Assembly (NCBI RefSeq): GCF_014653695.1
Contig: NZ_BNAR01000004.1
Coordinates: 514,645-578,644, forward strand
Direction of reading: 5' to 3'
DNA: 64,000 bases
From: Lentzea cavernae
Lineage (GTDB): Bacteria > Actinomycetota > Actinomycetes > Mycobacteriales > Pseudonocardiaceae
The position numbers and the translations under genes were made by a program. Shown one piece after another: positions 43,823 to 53,700 of the stretch; position 1 is the stretch's first letter, and every line of letters starts with the position of its first letter. The notes under the pieces were generated by a model. It saw only the letters and a program-made list of their open reading frames with translations, did no database searches and had not been told where the DNA came from.

Positions 43823-45166
43823 TCACCGCTTCCGGCGTGCGTCCGCGAACCTGTCCGCCGCTTCGCGCAGGTCCACGACGGGCGGTGGGTAGTCGAGCGC
43901 CTCGCGTTCGTCCTCGGGAAGCCTCCACGGCTCGTGGACGTGCTTCGGGTCCACATCGGCCAGTGCGGGCAGGTAGCGCTTGACGTAGGCGCCGTCCGGG
44001 TCGTAGCGGATCGCCTGCGCGACCGGGTTGTGCACGCGGTTCGGGCGGGTGTCGGTGCCCGTGCCGGCCACCCACTGCCAGTTCATCTGGTTGTTCGCGA
44101 GGTCGCAGTCCACCAGCAGGTCGACGAAGTGCTGGGCGCCGCGCCGCCAGTCCAGGTACAGGGTCTTGCACAGGAAGCTCGCCGCGACCAGGCGGGCCCG
44201 GTTGTGCATCCAGCCCTCCTGGACGAGCTGGCGCATCGCCGCGTCCACCAGCGGATAGCCGGTGCGGCCGTCCCGCCACGCCTCGAAGTCCCGCTCGGAG
44301 CGGCGCCAGCGGTCGTCGCGGGTGCGGTAGTCCCTCGTGGCGGACTCGGGGCGGGCGGCGAGCACCTGGTGGTGGAAGTCCCGCCAGGCCAGCTGCCGGG
44401 TGTACGCGCGGGCGCCCTCGGACGCCGTTCCGACGCGGTCCAGCAGCTCGGTCACCGACACCGTGCCGAAGTGCAGGTGCGGGGACAGGTGGGAGGTGGC
44501 GTCGTCGGCCAGTGCGTCGTGCACCTCGGCGTAATCGGCCGCACCCGTGCGCGCCCAGCTGGCCATCAGCTCGCGTCCGACGGTCTCGCCGCCCGCGGCC
44601 AGGTCCGGCGACGGGGTGCCGTCGTGGAGCCGTCCCGGCAGCTCACCGCTGATCTCGGGCACGGTCACGCGCCGCGGTGCACGCAGGACACCGCGCCGCT
44701 GCACGGTCTCCCACCTGCGGAAGTACGGGGTGAACACGGCGAAGTGGTCGCCACCGCCGGACGGGGCGAGGGACAGCGGCGGGACGGCGTTGATCGACGC
44801 GTCGTGCACGTGCAGGTCCGCGCCCAGGGCCCGCAGCGCCTCCTCCCGGCGGCGGGCGTACCTGCTGACGTCGGCGGCGACGTGGATCTCGGTGACGTCG
44901 TGCGCGCGGACGATCGCGGCGACCTCGTCGGCGAGCTGTCCCCTGCGCACGACCAGCGCGCCGCCGAGCGCCCGCAGCGACGCGTCCAGGTCGGTCAGGC
45001 AGTCGGTGAGGAACGAGGCGCGGTTGGCGTTGAAGAACGAGGATGAGATGATCGCGTCGTCGAGCACGAACAGCGGGACGCACCGGTCCGCGGCGGCCGC
45101 GGCGTGCAGCACCGGGTTGTCGTGGACCCGCAGGTCCCGGGTGAACAGCGCGATCGACGTGGTCAT
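43823..45166 (-). CDS. phr: Class I deoxyribodipyrimidine photolyase
   Basis: A 447-residue light-driven DNA repair enzyme that splits cyclobutane pyrimidine dimers. The N-terminal Rossmann domain (ALFTRDLRVHDNPVL) binds the antenna cofactor. The C-terminal FAD domain has RQLAWRDFHHQVLA, GRTGYPLVDAAMRQL, WMHNRARLVAASFL and the DLANNQMNWQWVAGTGTD segment. The family's tryptophan relay region looks intact. ATG 45166 begins TTSIALFTRDLR; a longer frame upstream would cross the divergent promoter. It is divergent from a three-gene set including an SDR-DUF2867 protein, a grouping found in light- or stress-induced clusters. Confidence 0.93.
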   Translation of the reverse strand: MTTSIALFTRDLRVHDNPVLHAAAAADRCVPLFVLDDAIISSSFFNANRASFLTDCLTDLDASLRALGGALVVRRGQLADEVAAIVRAHDVTEIHVAADVSRYARRREEALRALGADLHVHDASINAVPPLSLAPSGGGDHFAVFTPYFRRWETVQRRGVLRAPRRVTVPEISGELPGRLHDGTPSPDLAAGGETVGRELMASWARTGAADYAEVHDALADDATSHLSPHLHFGTVSVTELLDRVGTASEGARAYTRQLAWRDFHHQVLAARPESATRDYRTRDDRWRRSERDFEAWRDGRTGYPLVDAAMRQLVQEGWMHNRARLVAASFLCKTLYLDWRRGAQHFVDLLVDCDLANNQMNWQWVAGTGTDTRPNRVHNPVAQAIRYDPDGAYVKRYLPALADVDPKHVHEPWRLPEDEREALDYPPPVVDLREAADRFADARRKR

Positions 45167-45256
45167 CGGAGAGCGGTACCCCGTGGCGCGGCCCGGCAAC
45201 CACCTCGTCCCTCGTTCGTGGAAGGACGGTTGCGCGTACCCGGAAACGGGCACATC

Positions 45257-45835
45257 ATGCGCGTGACGACCGACCACGATGACTTGCTGTCCGCGCCGCT
45301 CGGCCGCGAGGCGCAGGAGTTACTCGACCCGCACCACCACCGCGCGAGCGTTCACCTCGGTGACCGGCTCGTCGTGGACCCCGACCAGGTGCTCGAGAAC
45401 GTCGCGATGGCGATGGAACGCCTCGACCTCGACATCAGCACCCCGGTCAGCATCGAGGAGGACGTCGTGTCCCTCGAGGAGATGGTCGCGATGGTCGACC
45501 ACTTCGACAAGGGACCGGCGCTCGTCGCTCACACGCTCAACACGGCGGCGCGCGTGATGAACGCCCGCTACCCCGCCGAGCTCGTCCGCCACCCGCTGCC
45601 CCCCGACTGCGACCTGCGCCGGCTGTTCCACGCCGACGTCGACGAACGCAGCCAGGACGTGGCGCGGGCGGTGTTCAACCAGCGGCTGGCCGAGGACTCC
45701 GACGTGCGCGAGTCGCAGGTCGCGGTGGACCTCGACGGCCTCTCGTCGGAGCAGCGGATCGAGGTGTTCATGGCGGTGTTCTTCCTGTACGGGACGAAGG
45801 TCGGCGCGCTGCAGAACCGGACGGGCATCAGGTGA
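45257..45835 (+). CDS. Conserved protein of unknown function
   Basis: A 192-residue acidic soluble protein that I do not recognise. ATG 45257 is chosen as the first start after the divergent promoter; the frame is open further upstream. It has no signal peptide or membrane segment. The sequence looks mostly helical, with a histidine pair-rich start (LDPHHHRASVHLGD), a middle helix VSLEEMVAMVDHFDKG and a C-terminal IEVFMAVFFLYGTKVGAL. It overlaps the next gene by four bases (GTGA), so it is co-translated with the SDR-DUF2867 protein. Location suggests a role in the same light or oxidative stress response as the photolyase, but this is only context. Confidence 0.7.
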   Translation: MRVTTDHDDLLSAPLGREAQELLDPHHHRASVHLGDRLVVDPDQVLENVAMAMERLDLDISTPVSIEEDVVSLEEMVAMVDHFDKGPALVAHTLNTAARVMNARYPAELVRHPLPPDCDLRRLFHADVDERSQDVARAVFNQRLAEDSDVRESQVAVDLDGLSSEQRIEVFMAVFFLYGTKVGALQNRTGIR

Positions 45836-47193
45836 GGTGCCTCGTGCTGGGCGCGACCGGGCACCTCGGGTCGCGTCTGGTGCCGGAACTCCTCGCGCAC
45901 GACCACGAGGTCGCGGTGCTGGTGCGCGACAGCGCCCAGTCGACGCGGTTCCCCACTCAGGTGATGGTGCACGTCGGCGACGCCACGAACGCGCGGGCGG
46001 TCCGCAAAGCGTTGGCGGGCAACGACGTCGTGTACTTCCTCGTGCACTCGCTGGACCGGCCGGACTTCCCCGGCGTCGACCGGAGGGCCGCCGCCGTGCT
46101 GGCCGCCGCGGCTGCGGAGGCGGATGTGCGGCAGATCGTCTACGTCGGCGGCCCCCGCCCCGACTCGCCGTCCACGCATCTCGCCTCGCGGGCCGAGGTC
46201 GGTGACGTGCTCACGGCCGGGAGGGTGCCCGCACTCGTGCTGCAGGCGTCGATGATCATCGGCGCGGGTTCGACCAGCTTCGAGCTGCTGCGGTCGACCG
46301 CGCGGCTCACCCCGTGGGTGCCGGTGCCGTCGTGGATGGACAACAGCAGCAGGCCGGTCGCGGCCGACGACGTCGTGCACTTCCTGGTGTCCGCCGCGAA
46401 CCTCGCGGAGCCGGTCGACGGGGTGTTCGACGTGCTCGGCCCGGAACGGCTCACCTACCTCGAGCTCGTCCAGCGGTGCGCGCGGGTGCTGCGCCTCCCC
46501 GTCCGGGTGCCGGTGCCCGCGCCGCTGTGGTCGCACAAGCTCGCCGCCCAGGTCGCCGGGCTGATGACACCGGTGAGCGCGGCGCTCGCGGAGCCGTTGT
46601 TCGCGTCGCTCGAGCACGACCTCACGGCAGACGGTCCGGCGGCCACCGACGTGCTGCCCGCCCCGCCCGGCGGCATGACGAGCGTCGACAACGCCATCCG
46701 CGCCGCGACCAGCCCGCAGGCGGAGCAGACCGGCGGCGAGGTGTTCACCGAGGAGCGGACCGTGCTGACCGACGCGTCGGCAGAGGACGTGTGGCGCACG
46801 GTGACCACGTTGGGCGGCGAGAACGGCTGGCACACCATCCCTCTCGTGTGGACGGTCCGCGGCGCGGTCGACCACCTCTTCGGCGGCATCGGCCTGTACC
46901 GCGGCCGGGCGCCCGAGGTCGGGGAAGGCGACGTGGTCGACTTCTGGACCGTCGAGCACCGCGACGACGAGGGCAGGCGGCTCGTGCTGCGTGCGGACAT
47001 GAAGATGCCCGGCCACACCCTGCTCGACATGCGCGTGGACCACGACGGCGACCGCACGCGGTACCGGCAGAAGGTCACGTTCACCGCGGACGGGTTCCTC
47101 GGCCAGCTGTACTGGCTGGCGCAGAAACCGTTGCACGACGTCGTGTTCGCGACGATGGCTCGCGGGATCGTCCGAAAAGCACGTACGGCATGA
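45832..47193 (+). CDS. NAD(P)-binding SDR protein fused to a DUF2867 domain
   Basis: A 453-residue protein. The N-terminal part is an atypical short-chain dehydrogenase: LVLGATGHLGSRLVPELL (4-21) is the nucleotide-binding loop, with DVVYFLVHSLDRPDF and IVYVGGPRPDSPSTHLASR following. From about residue 300 the DUF2867 domain begins, of the SRPBCC-like type (EERTVLTDASAEDVWRTVTTLGGENGWH, LYRGRAPEVGEGDVVDFWTV). It matches the YbjT-like group. It could handle a quinone- or lipid-like ligand. Start is GTG 45832, overlapping the previous stop. Confidence 0.83.
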   Translation: MRCLVLGATGHLGSRLVPELLAHDHEVAVLVRDSAQSTRFPTQVMVHVGDATNARAVRKALAGNDVVYFLVHSLDRPDFPGVDRRAAAVLAAAAAEADVRQIVYVGGPRPDSPSTHLASRAEVGDVLTAGRVPALVLQASMIIGAGSTSFELLRSTARLTPWVPVPSWMDNSSRPVAADDVVHFLVSAANLAEPVDGVFDVLGPERLTYLELVQRCARVLRLPVRVPVPAPLWSHKLAAQVAGLMTPVSAALAEPLFASLEHDLTADGPAATDVLPAPPGGMTSVDNAIRAATSPQAEQTGGEVFTEERTVLTDASAEDVWRTVTTLGGENGWHTIPLVWTVRGAVDHLFGGIGLYRGRAPEVGEGDVVDFWTVEHRDDEGRRLVLRADMKMPGHTLLDMRVDHDGDRTRYRQKVTFTADGFLGQLYWLAQKPLHDVVFATMARGIVRKARTA

Positions 47194-47200
47194 TCTGCGG

Positions 47201-47872
47201 ATGCGCAGCTCACTGTTCAACAACCAGGAACGTGTCGTGGAACCCGGCAGCTTCCAGCTGCAGAACGAACGCATGCTCAAGGTGGACCTCACCGGCAGCG
47301 GCGGTTTCTTCTTCGCCAAGCAGGGCTCGATGGTCGCCTACCAGGGTGACGTCGACTTCGCCTACGAGGGCGCCGGCGGTCTCGGCAAGCTGTTCAAGAA
47401 GGCCTTCACCGGTGAGGGCATGTCGTTGATGAAGGTCTCGGGCAGCGGCGACGTGTTCCTCGCCCAGGACGCCGACGAGATCTTCGTGCTGTACCTGGAG
47501 AACGAGAGCGTCACCGTCAACGGCAGGAACGTGCTCGCGTTCGACAGCTCGCTGCAGTGGGACATCAACCGCACCGAGGGCGCGTCGATGCTCAGCGGCG
47601 GCCTGTTCAACACCACCTTCACGGGCACCGGGGCGCTGGCCGTCACCGCCTACGGCACGCCGGTCGTGCTGAACGTCGACGTGCCGACGTTCGTCGACAT
47701 GCAGTCCGCCGTGCTGTGGTCCACCTCGCTGCAGTCCTCCATCCGCAAGACCGCCAAGCTCGGCGCCGTCATCGGCCGCGGCTCGGGCGAGGCCTACCAG
47801 CTCGCGTTGCAAGGTCAGGGCATCGTCGTCGTGCAGGCCTCGGAAGGCCACCCGATGCCGACCGCGCAGTAA
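47201..47872 (+). CDS. AIM24 family protein
   Basis: A 223-residue all-beta protein. FFFAKQGSMVAYQGDVDFAYEG, GLGKLFKKAFTGEGMSLMKVSG and GDVFLAQDADEIFVLYLENESVTVNGRNVLAF are the repeated strands of the AIM24 (TT1662) family, a single-domain beta-solenoid or helix fold. Its biochemical role is unknown; bacterial members often accompany stress genes. It starts at ATG, seven bases after the SDR-DUF2867 gene, and ends just before a perfect terminator hairpin, closing this three-gene operon. Confidence 0.87.
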   Translation: MRSSLFNNQERVVEPGSFQLQNERMLKVDLTGSGGFFFAKQGSMVAYQGDVDFAYEGAGGLGKLFKKAFTGEGMSLMKVSGSGDVFLAQDADEIFVLYLENESVTVNGRNVLAFDSSLQWDINRTEGASMLSGGLFNTTFTGTGALAVTAYGTPVVLNVDVPTFVDMQSAVLWSTSLQSSIRKTAKLGAVIGRGSGEAYQLALQGQGIVVVQASEGHPMPTAQ

Positions 47873-47893
47873 CGCCGATCGGCTGTCGGACGC

Positions 47894-47927
47894 AAGCGGC
47901 CGCACTCCTTCGCGAGTGCGGCCGCTT
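47894..47927 (+). terminator. Strong intrinsic hairpin after the AIM24 gene
   Basis: Arms AAGCGGCCGCACTC (47894-47907) and GAGTGCGGCCGCTT (47914-47927) are perfect complements around CTTCGC. It lies 21 bases after the AIM24 stop codon. Confidence 0.85.
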
Positions 47928-47977
47928 CCGTTCGGAGGCGTTCGCGATGCGCTGTCGCGGTGCGCTAGAACTCGTTC

Positions 47978-50755
47978 ATGCGTTCGCATCCCGTAGGCGC
48001 CGAGCCGTTGCCCGAACTGGTCGAGCGGGACGCTGAGACAGCCGTTCTGCGCGCCGCCGTCGCGGCCGTGGCGAGGGGCCGGGGCGGTGTGGTCGTGGTC
48101 GACGCGAGCGCCGGGATGGGCAAGACGGCTCTGTTGCGCCGGGTTCGCGCGTCGGCCGTGGACGCCGGGGTCGTCGTGCTGTCGGCTCGGGGCGCCGAGC
48201 TGGAGCGGGACTTCGCGTTCGGTGTGGTGCGCCAGCTGCTCGAACCCGCGCTGCCCGCCGAGGTGGAGCAGCGGCGGGCGTTGTTCACCGGTGCCGCCGC
48301 GGCCACCGAGAGGATCTTCGACCTCGGCGACGGCGAGACGGGGTCGTTGTTCAGCCTGTTCAACGGGTTGTACTGGCTGCTGGTGACGCTCGCCGAACGA
48401 GGGCCTCTGGTGGTGGTCGCCGACGACGCGCAGTGGGCCGATCCGTCGTCCATGAGGTTCCTGGGGTTCCTCGCCCGGCGGCTGGACTCGGTGGCGGTGC
48501 TGCTGGTCGTCGCCACGCGCGGCGGTGAGCACGACGACGGCGGGCTGCTCGACGACGTGCTCGCCGCCGAGGACTGCGCGCACCTGCGGTTGCGCAGCCT
48601 CAGCGCGGCCGGGGTGGCGCGGCTGGTCAGGGACGCGGTGGGCGGGGCGGACGACGAGTTCTGCGCCGCGTGCCACGTGACGACGGCGGGAAACCCGTTG
48701 TTCGTCAGGGAACTGGTGCGCGTGCTGGCCGACGGTGCCGGTGACGCCGCGGCGGTGGCCTCCGCCGGGCCCGACGCGGTCAGGGAACACGTCGCGGCCC
48801 GGTTGCGCAGGCAGCCGGACGAGGTGCGGCGGGTCGCCCGTGCCGTCGCGGTGCTGGGGGACGACACGACGCTGGCGCTGGTCGCCGCGCAGGCCGGGAT
48901 CGGTGTCACCACGGCGGCGGCCGGCGCCGAACACCTGGTGCGGCACGGGTTCTTCGGCACCGCGGACCCACCGGCGTTCGCGCACGTGGTGCTGCGGGAC
49001 GTGGTGCTGTCCCTGGTTCCGCTCGCGGAACGCGGTGAGGCGCACGACCGGGCGGCCGGCGTGCTGACCGCCGCCGGGGCCCCGGTGGCGAGGATCGCCT
49101 CCCACGTGCTGCGGACGGTGCCCGCCGCCCGGCCGGACCGGGTCGGGGTGCTCGTGGCCGCCGCGGCCCAGGCGTGGCAACGCGGATCGCCACCGGACGC
49201 GGCGACCTACCTGGCCAGGGCCAGGCAGGAACCGCCGGAGGAGGGACTGCGGTCCGAGGTCAGTCGGCTGCTGGGCAACTGCGAGGTGCACCAGCTCGCC
49301 GTGGCGGACGCGGACGTCCACCTGTGCGAGGCGCTGGTGCTCGCGGACACGCCGGAGCAACGTGCGCGGTGCGGGTACAGCCTGGCGCGGTTCCGCAACG
49401 CCTGCGGCGAAGTCGGTGCGGCGCTGGCGTTGCTGCGCCGGGCGGCCGCCGTGGTACCGGACGACGCGCCCGCCGAGCTCGTCAGGGACCTGATGTCGGA
49501 GCTGCTCGGCGTGGCGCGCGCGGACCTGTCGGCGCGCGACGAACTGGTGGCCCGGCTGGCCGCGTTCCGTGCAACGGAGTCCGACCCCGTCCTGACGGCG
49601 CACCTGTCGGTGGAGGAGGTGTTCACGGGCGGGCGTGCCGACGACGCGGTGGCACTGGCCCGCACGGCGCTGGACGGCAACCGGCTCACCCCGGAACGGT
49701 CCGCGCTCTGGTCCGCGGTGAACACGCTGGTCGTGGCCGACCGCCTCGTCGAGGCCGAACAACGCGCACAACGGGCGCTGCGCAACGGACTCGAGCGCGG
49801 ACAGCTGTTCGCCGTGGGCATCGTGCACGGCTACCTGGCGCGGATCTCGTTGCTGCGCGGCAACCTCGCGGCCGCCGACGAACACGTGGAGCTCGGCACG
49901 CGGGCGGTGCCGAGGCCGAACGTCGCCCTGCCCGCACTGGACGCCGCGCGCGTGCACCTGCTCGTCGAACGGGGCCGGCTGGACGAGGCGAGCGCGGTGC
50001 TGGCCGACGGAGCGCTGGCCGACGGCGCACTCCCCCGCGCCTCGCTGCACACCTGGCTGCTGGAGTCGCGGATGCGCCTGCACGCGGCACGCGGTGACGA
50101 CGAGGCCCTGCTGGCCGACGCGACGGCGTGCGGCGCCCTGTACGCGCGCTGGGGTGTGACGGGCCTGTGGGACGTGCAGTGGCGGCTGCACGCGGCCACG
50201 GCCCACCGGCGGGCGGGCCGCCGTGAGGAGGCGGCCGTGCTGATCTCGGAGCAGCTGCGCCTGGCGCGGGCGTTCGGCGTGCCGAGGCAGGTGGCGACAG
50301 CGCTGCGCGCGGCCGCGGACGGTGACGCGGGCATGCTGGCAGAGGCGGTGCGACTGCTGCGCGAAAGCACGGCACGCCTCGAGCTGGCGGAGGCGCTCGC
50401 CGACCTGGGCGAGGCCCGGCAACGCGCCGGCGACCGGGCCGGCGCGCGCACCGCCACCAGGGAGGCGGCCGAGATCGCCGTGGAGTGCGGCGCGGAGGCG
50501 CTCGCCGACCGGCTGCGCACCGGACTCGCCGCGGGTGGCGGGCGGATGCCGCGCATCGAGGTGACGGGGGTCGCGGCGCTGACCCCGTCGGAGCTGCGGG
50601 TGGCGGAACTGGCGGCGGGCGCGCTGACCAACCGGCAGATCGCAGAGAACCTGTTCGTGACGGAGAAGACCGTGGAGACGCACCTGGGCCGGGCTTACCG
50701 CAAGCTGGGCGTGAGGTCACGCACGCAGCTCGCGGTCCACATGTCAGCCCGCTGA
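47978..50755 (+). CDS. LAL-type LuxR family regulator
   Basis: A 925-residue large ATP-binding LuxR protein. Walker A is ASAGMGKTALL near residues 43-53, and Walker B VVVADDAQWAD near 145. The middle is helical and TPR-like (for example EAVRLLRESTARLELAEALADLGEA). The LuxR helix-turn-helix occupies the last 65 residues (LTPSELRVAELAAGALTNRQ, ENLFVTEKTVETHLGRAYRKL). Such proteins activate carbohydrate or secondary-metabolite genes in an ATP-dependent manner. It converges on the unknown gene at 50768 with a hairpin between them, so it is not co-transcribed with it. Its target is not evident. Confidence 0.92.
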   Translation: MRSHPVGAEPLPELVERDAETAVLRAAVAAVARGRGGVVVVDASAGMGKTALLRRVRASAVDAGVVVLSARGAELERDFAFGVVRQLLEPALPAEVEQRRALFTGAAAATERIFDLGDGETGSLFSLFNGLYWLLVTLAERGPLVVVADDAQWADPSSMRFLGFLARRLDSVAVLLVVATRGGEHDDGGLLDDVLAAEDCAHLRLRSLSAAGVARLVRDAVGGADDEFCAACHVTTAGNPLFVRELVRVLADGAGDAAAVASAGPDAVREHVAARLRRQPDEVRRVARAVAVLGDDTTLALVAAQAGIGVTTAAAGAEHLVRHGFFGTADPPAFAHVVLRDVVLSLVPLAERGEAHDRAAGVLTAAGAPVARIASHVLRTVPAARPDRVGVLVAAAAQAWQRGSPPDAATYLARARQEPPEEGLRSEVSRLLGNCEVHQLAVADADVHLCEALVLADTPEQRARCGYSLARFRNACGEVGAALALLRRAAAVVPDDAPAELVRDLMSELLGVARADLSARDELVARLAAFRATESDPVLTAHLSVEEVFTGGRADDAVALARTALDGNRLTPERSALWSAVNTLVVADRLVEAEQRAQRALRNGLERGQLFAVGIVHGYLARISLLRGNLAAADEHVELGTRAVPRPNVALPALDAARVHLLVERGRLDEASAVLADGALADGALPRASLHTWLLESRMRLHAARGDDEALLADATACGALYARWGVTGLWDVQWRLHAATAHRRAGRREEAAVLISEQLRLARAFGVPRQVATALRAAADGDAGMLAEAVRLLRESTARLELAEALADLGEARQRAGDRAGARTATREAAEIAVECGAEALADRLRTGLAAGGGRMPRIEVTGVAALTPSELRVAELAAGALTNRQIAENLFVTEKTVETHLGRAYRKLGVRSRTQLAVHMSAR

Positions 50756-50767
50756 GCAGAGCGGGCT
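50746..50767. terminator. Bidirectional hairpin between convergent genes
   Basis: Arms AGCCCGCT (50746-50753) and AGCGGGCT (50760-50767) around GAGCAG, followed by TTTA. The LAL stop codon lies at the loop, and the stop of the convergent gene starts right after the stem. Confidence 0.7.
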
Positions 50768-53700
50768 TTACGGGATGGCCCCCTCGAAGTCCACCACGCC
50801 GTCGACGAGCTGCGCGATGCTGCGCCCGATCTGGACGTCGGCCCTGATCTGTTGGAACAGCAGCCGCACGAGAATCCCGGCACCCTTCACCTCCGGGTTC
50901 GCGGCCAACGGCTGGGCCAGCAGCGGTGACGCCAGCGCCGCTCCGGCCGCACAGGCGTTCTGCACGGCCTTGAGCCCGGTCAGCACCACGTGCTTCGCCT
51001 TGTCCCCCTTGTCATCAGGCTCCTCGCCCACCTGGAGGGAGAACGTCACGATGCTCAACCCCGCCAGGACCATGCCGTAGACGGACTCGAAGTACCTCAG
51101 GAGGTCGGGCAGACCGAACGCGGGCGGGCCGGCGGGGGGCGGGCCGACGACGGGTACCGCCGTGGCTCGCAGGTACTCCGCCGCGGTGTTCAGCAACGGC
51201 GGGAAGAAGCCCATCGTCGCCATCAAGACGTCGTAGCGCTGACGAACTGTCGTGTTGCCGTAGGGAATGAGCACGTAGGTCCCCGCCATGCCGAGCGCGT
51301 ACGCGGTCCACTCAACGCCGACCTTCGCCTTGCGCGTGACGCCACCGAAGTCCCGGAAGTCGATCATCGCTCCCAGCACGTTGTTCGCGACCCGGAGGAA
51401 GCCGTTGGTGAGCTGGAACACGCCCGCGGCGGTCATCCTCGGATCGGAGACCCGCGCGGCGCGAGCACCACCGTCCTGAGTGGACATCGCCCGGATCAGG
51501 CCGTCCCAGTCCTCCGCCCTCTCGACGGCGGCGATCTGCCGGTCGGTGAACAGGTTGTGGCCGAGCACGACCTTGCCGACGAGCGTCGCGGGGATGGCGG
51601 CGAGCAGGCAGACCAGGTCGAGCAGGGTCAGTTCGCTGCCGTCGCCACCGCAGATCACGTTCTCGTACAACGGGGTGAGCACCGGGATGTCCCACCGGGT
51701 GGTCAGAATCGTCCGCACGGTCTCGATCAGCACGATGCCGACGTCGATGACGGTGAGGACGGTGTTCTCCAGCGTGTCGACCACGGCGAGGCCGATGATC
51801 TCGGCGATCGCGGTGAAGATCTCGCCCATCGTCCGGTCCGCGAGCCCGTCACCGAACAGCGCGGAGAGCTGGTCGCCGACCTGCCGGAGGATCGCCAGTT
51901 CCTCCTCGCCCGCCATGGTGAGCACGGAGCCGAGGTCGGTGGGCACGAACGCGCCGGGCTCCGCCGACCCGAGGTTCGTTGAGAACTGGTGCTGCCCCCA
52001 GCCGGTCTGCGGCTTGTTCAGCGCCGCCGAGTGCTCCTCGCTCGGCTGCGAGCCCTGACGGCCGACCCGTGCGGCGAAGATGTCGGACGAGGTGTCGACG
52101 ACCAGCGCGCCGTCGACGAACTTCTCGCGCACCGCGCCGAACATCTCGTCGACCGACTTCTTGGACTCCGCCAGGTCCAGCACCATCCGGTCGAACGACA
52201 GGGAGACCGTCTTGGCGAGCACGCGGTGGTTCGCGAGCACGTCGTCCCAGCTGAACAGGAAACCCAGCCAGGCCACCAGGTCCTCGAGGGTGATGCCGAG
52301 GGTGTTGCGCAGCACCCAGTCGATCGCGGCGACGGCCTCGTGCACCGCGGTGAGCACGCAGCTCCACAGCAGGTCGCCCACCTGGACGACGAGCTGCCAC
52401 GCCTGCACCAGTTCCGACGGCGGGTGCAGCACGAAGTCCTTGAGCCCGCTCGGGTCGCCGCGCAACGCGGCGAGGAGATCACCGGCGCCGACCTCCAGCC
52501 AGTCCCCCACGCCCTGCGCGGCCACGCCAGAGGCGAACTGCGGCTGTTCCCCGGACGCGAGCTGGTCGTGCGCGGTCATCAGCGCACCGACGGCGGTGGC
52601 CGCCTTGTCGCACGTCCCGGCGTCGGGAGGGGTCTCGAACAACGGCTTGCCGTCGCTGCGGACGGCGGAGCCGATGGACGCGCCGCTGAGATCGCGCAGC
52701 GCGGCCTTGGTGTCCTCGGCGGGGTCGACCGTGACCGGCTCCTGGCCCTCCACCTCGAAGGTGTAGACGGGAGCGGTGAGGTCGGCGGTCTCCGCGACGA
52801 TCGTCAGCACGCCGTTCGCGTCGGTGGTCCCGATCTTCGGGGTGCCCGCGCGCAACGCGTAGTAGCGCCCGTTGAGCAGCGCGGCCCGGTCGTGGTCCGG
52901 CGTGATGGTGACCTCCCGCTGCGCCAACGGGTTCCCGGACGCGTCGGTGACCACGACCCTCGTCGTGTAGGTCTGGAGGGTGACGAACTCCGAGGTGGTG
53001 TGCAGTGCCACGGTCTGGTGCTGCCACAACCCGGCCTGCGGGTCCTTGACCACGAGCCGGAAACCGCCGTCGGAGCCGCCGACGGCCATGGCGGCGGCAC
53101 TGCGCCGCTGCCCGGGATCCGTGCGCGTCCGGTAGGCCGCCAGTGCGGTCACCTCGGTCTCCAGCAGCAACGGGTGCTGCCACGCGTAGCCCTTCCCGTC
53201 GGCGGTGCCCTCGACGTAGACGAGCTCGTCGCTGGAGTCGATCGCCCACAGGCCGATCTGCCCCGCCTGCTGGTCGGTGGCCACCACGAGGTCGCGCACC
53301 GCGGTGAGCCGGTCACCGCCGATCAGCTTCTCGGGTGCGAGGTGGGAGGTGCGCTGGGACGCGGCGGAGTAGCGGCACACGCCGTCACCTCCGACGTACA
53401 GGTCCGTCGTGCCGTCCTGGGTGGCGAGCGCGGTGATCGTGCTCGCCGTGAAGCCGTCCGGCAGGTCGAGGTCGACGGCTTCGACGACCGTGCGCCCGCG
53501 GACGATCTTCGGCACGGAGCTGAACACCAGCGACCGCTTCACACCGAGCTGGAACAGCGAGTACACGCCGCTGCCCAGCTTCGCGTGGTGCCCGATGGAG
53601 ACGGACAGGCACGTGGTGGCGTTCTGCGGCAACGGGAGCGGCATCGACGACCAGTCGGCGCCGGCCGCGGGGTTGATCTGGTGGTACTCGACCTGGCCTT

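Noticed and set aside
44999-45243. Inverted repeat GCAACC/GGTTGC in the phr promoter region (45196-45201 and 45238-45243)
   Set aside because: Arms of six bases 36 bp apart are expected by chance in such sequence; no further symmetry supports an operator.
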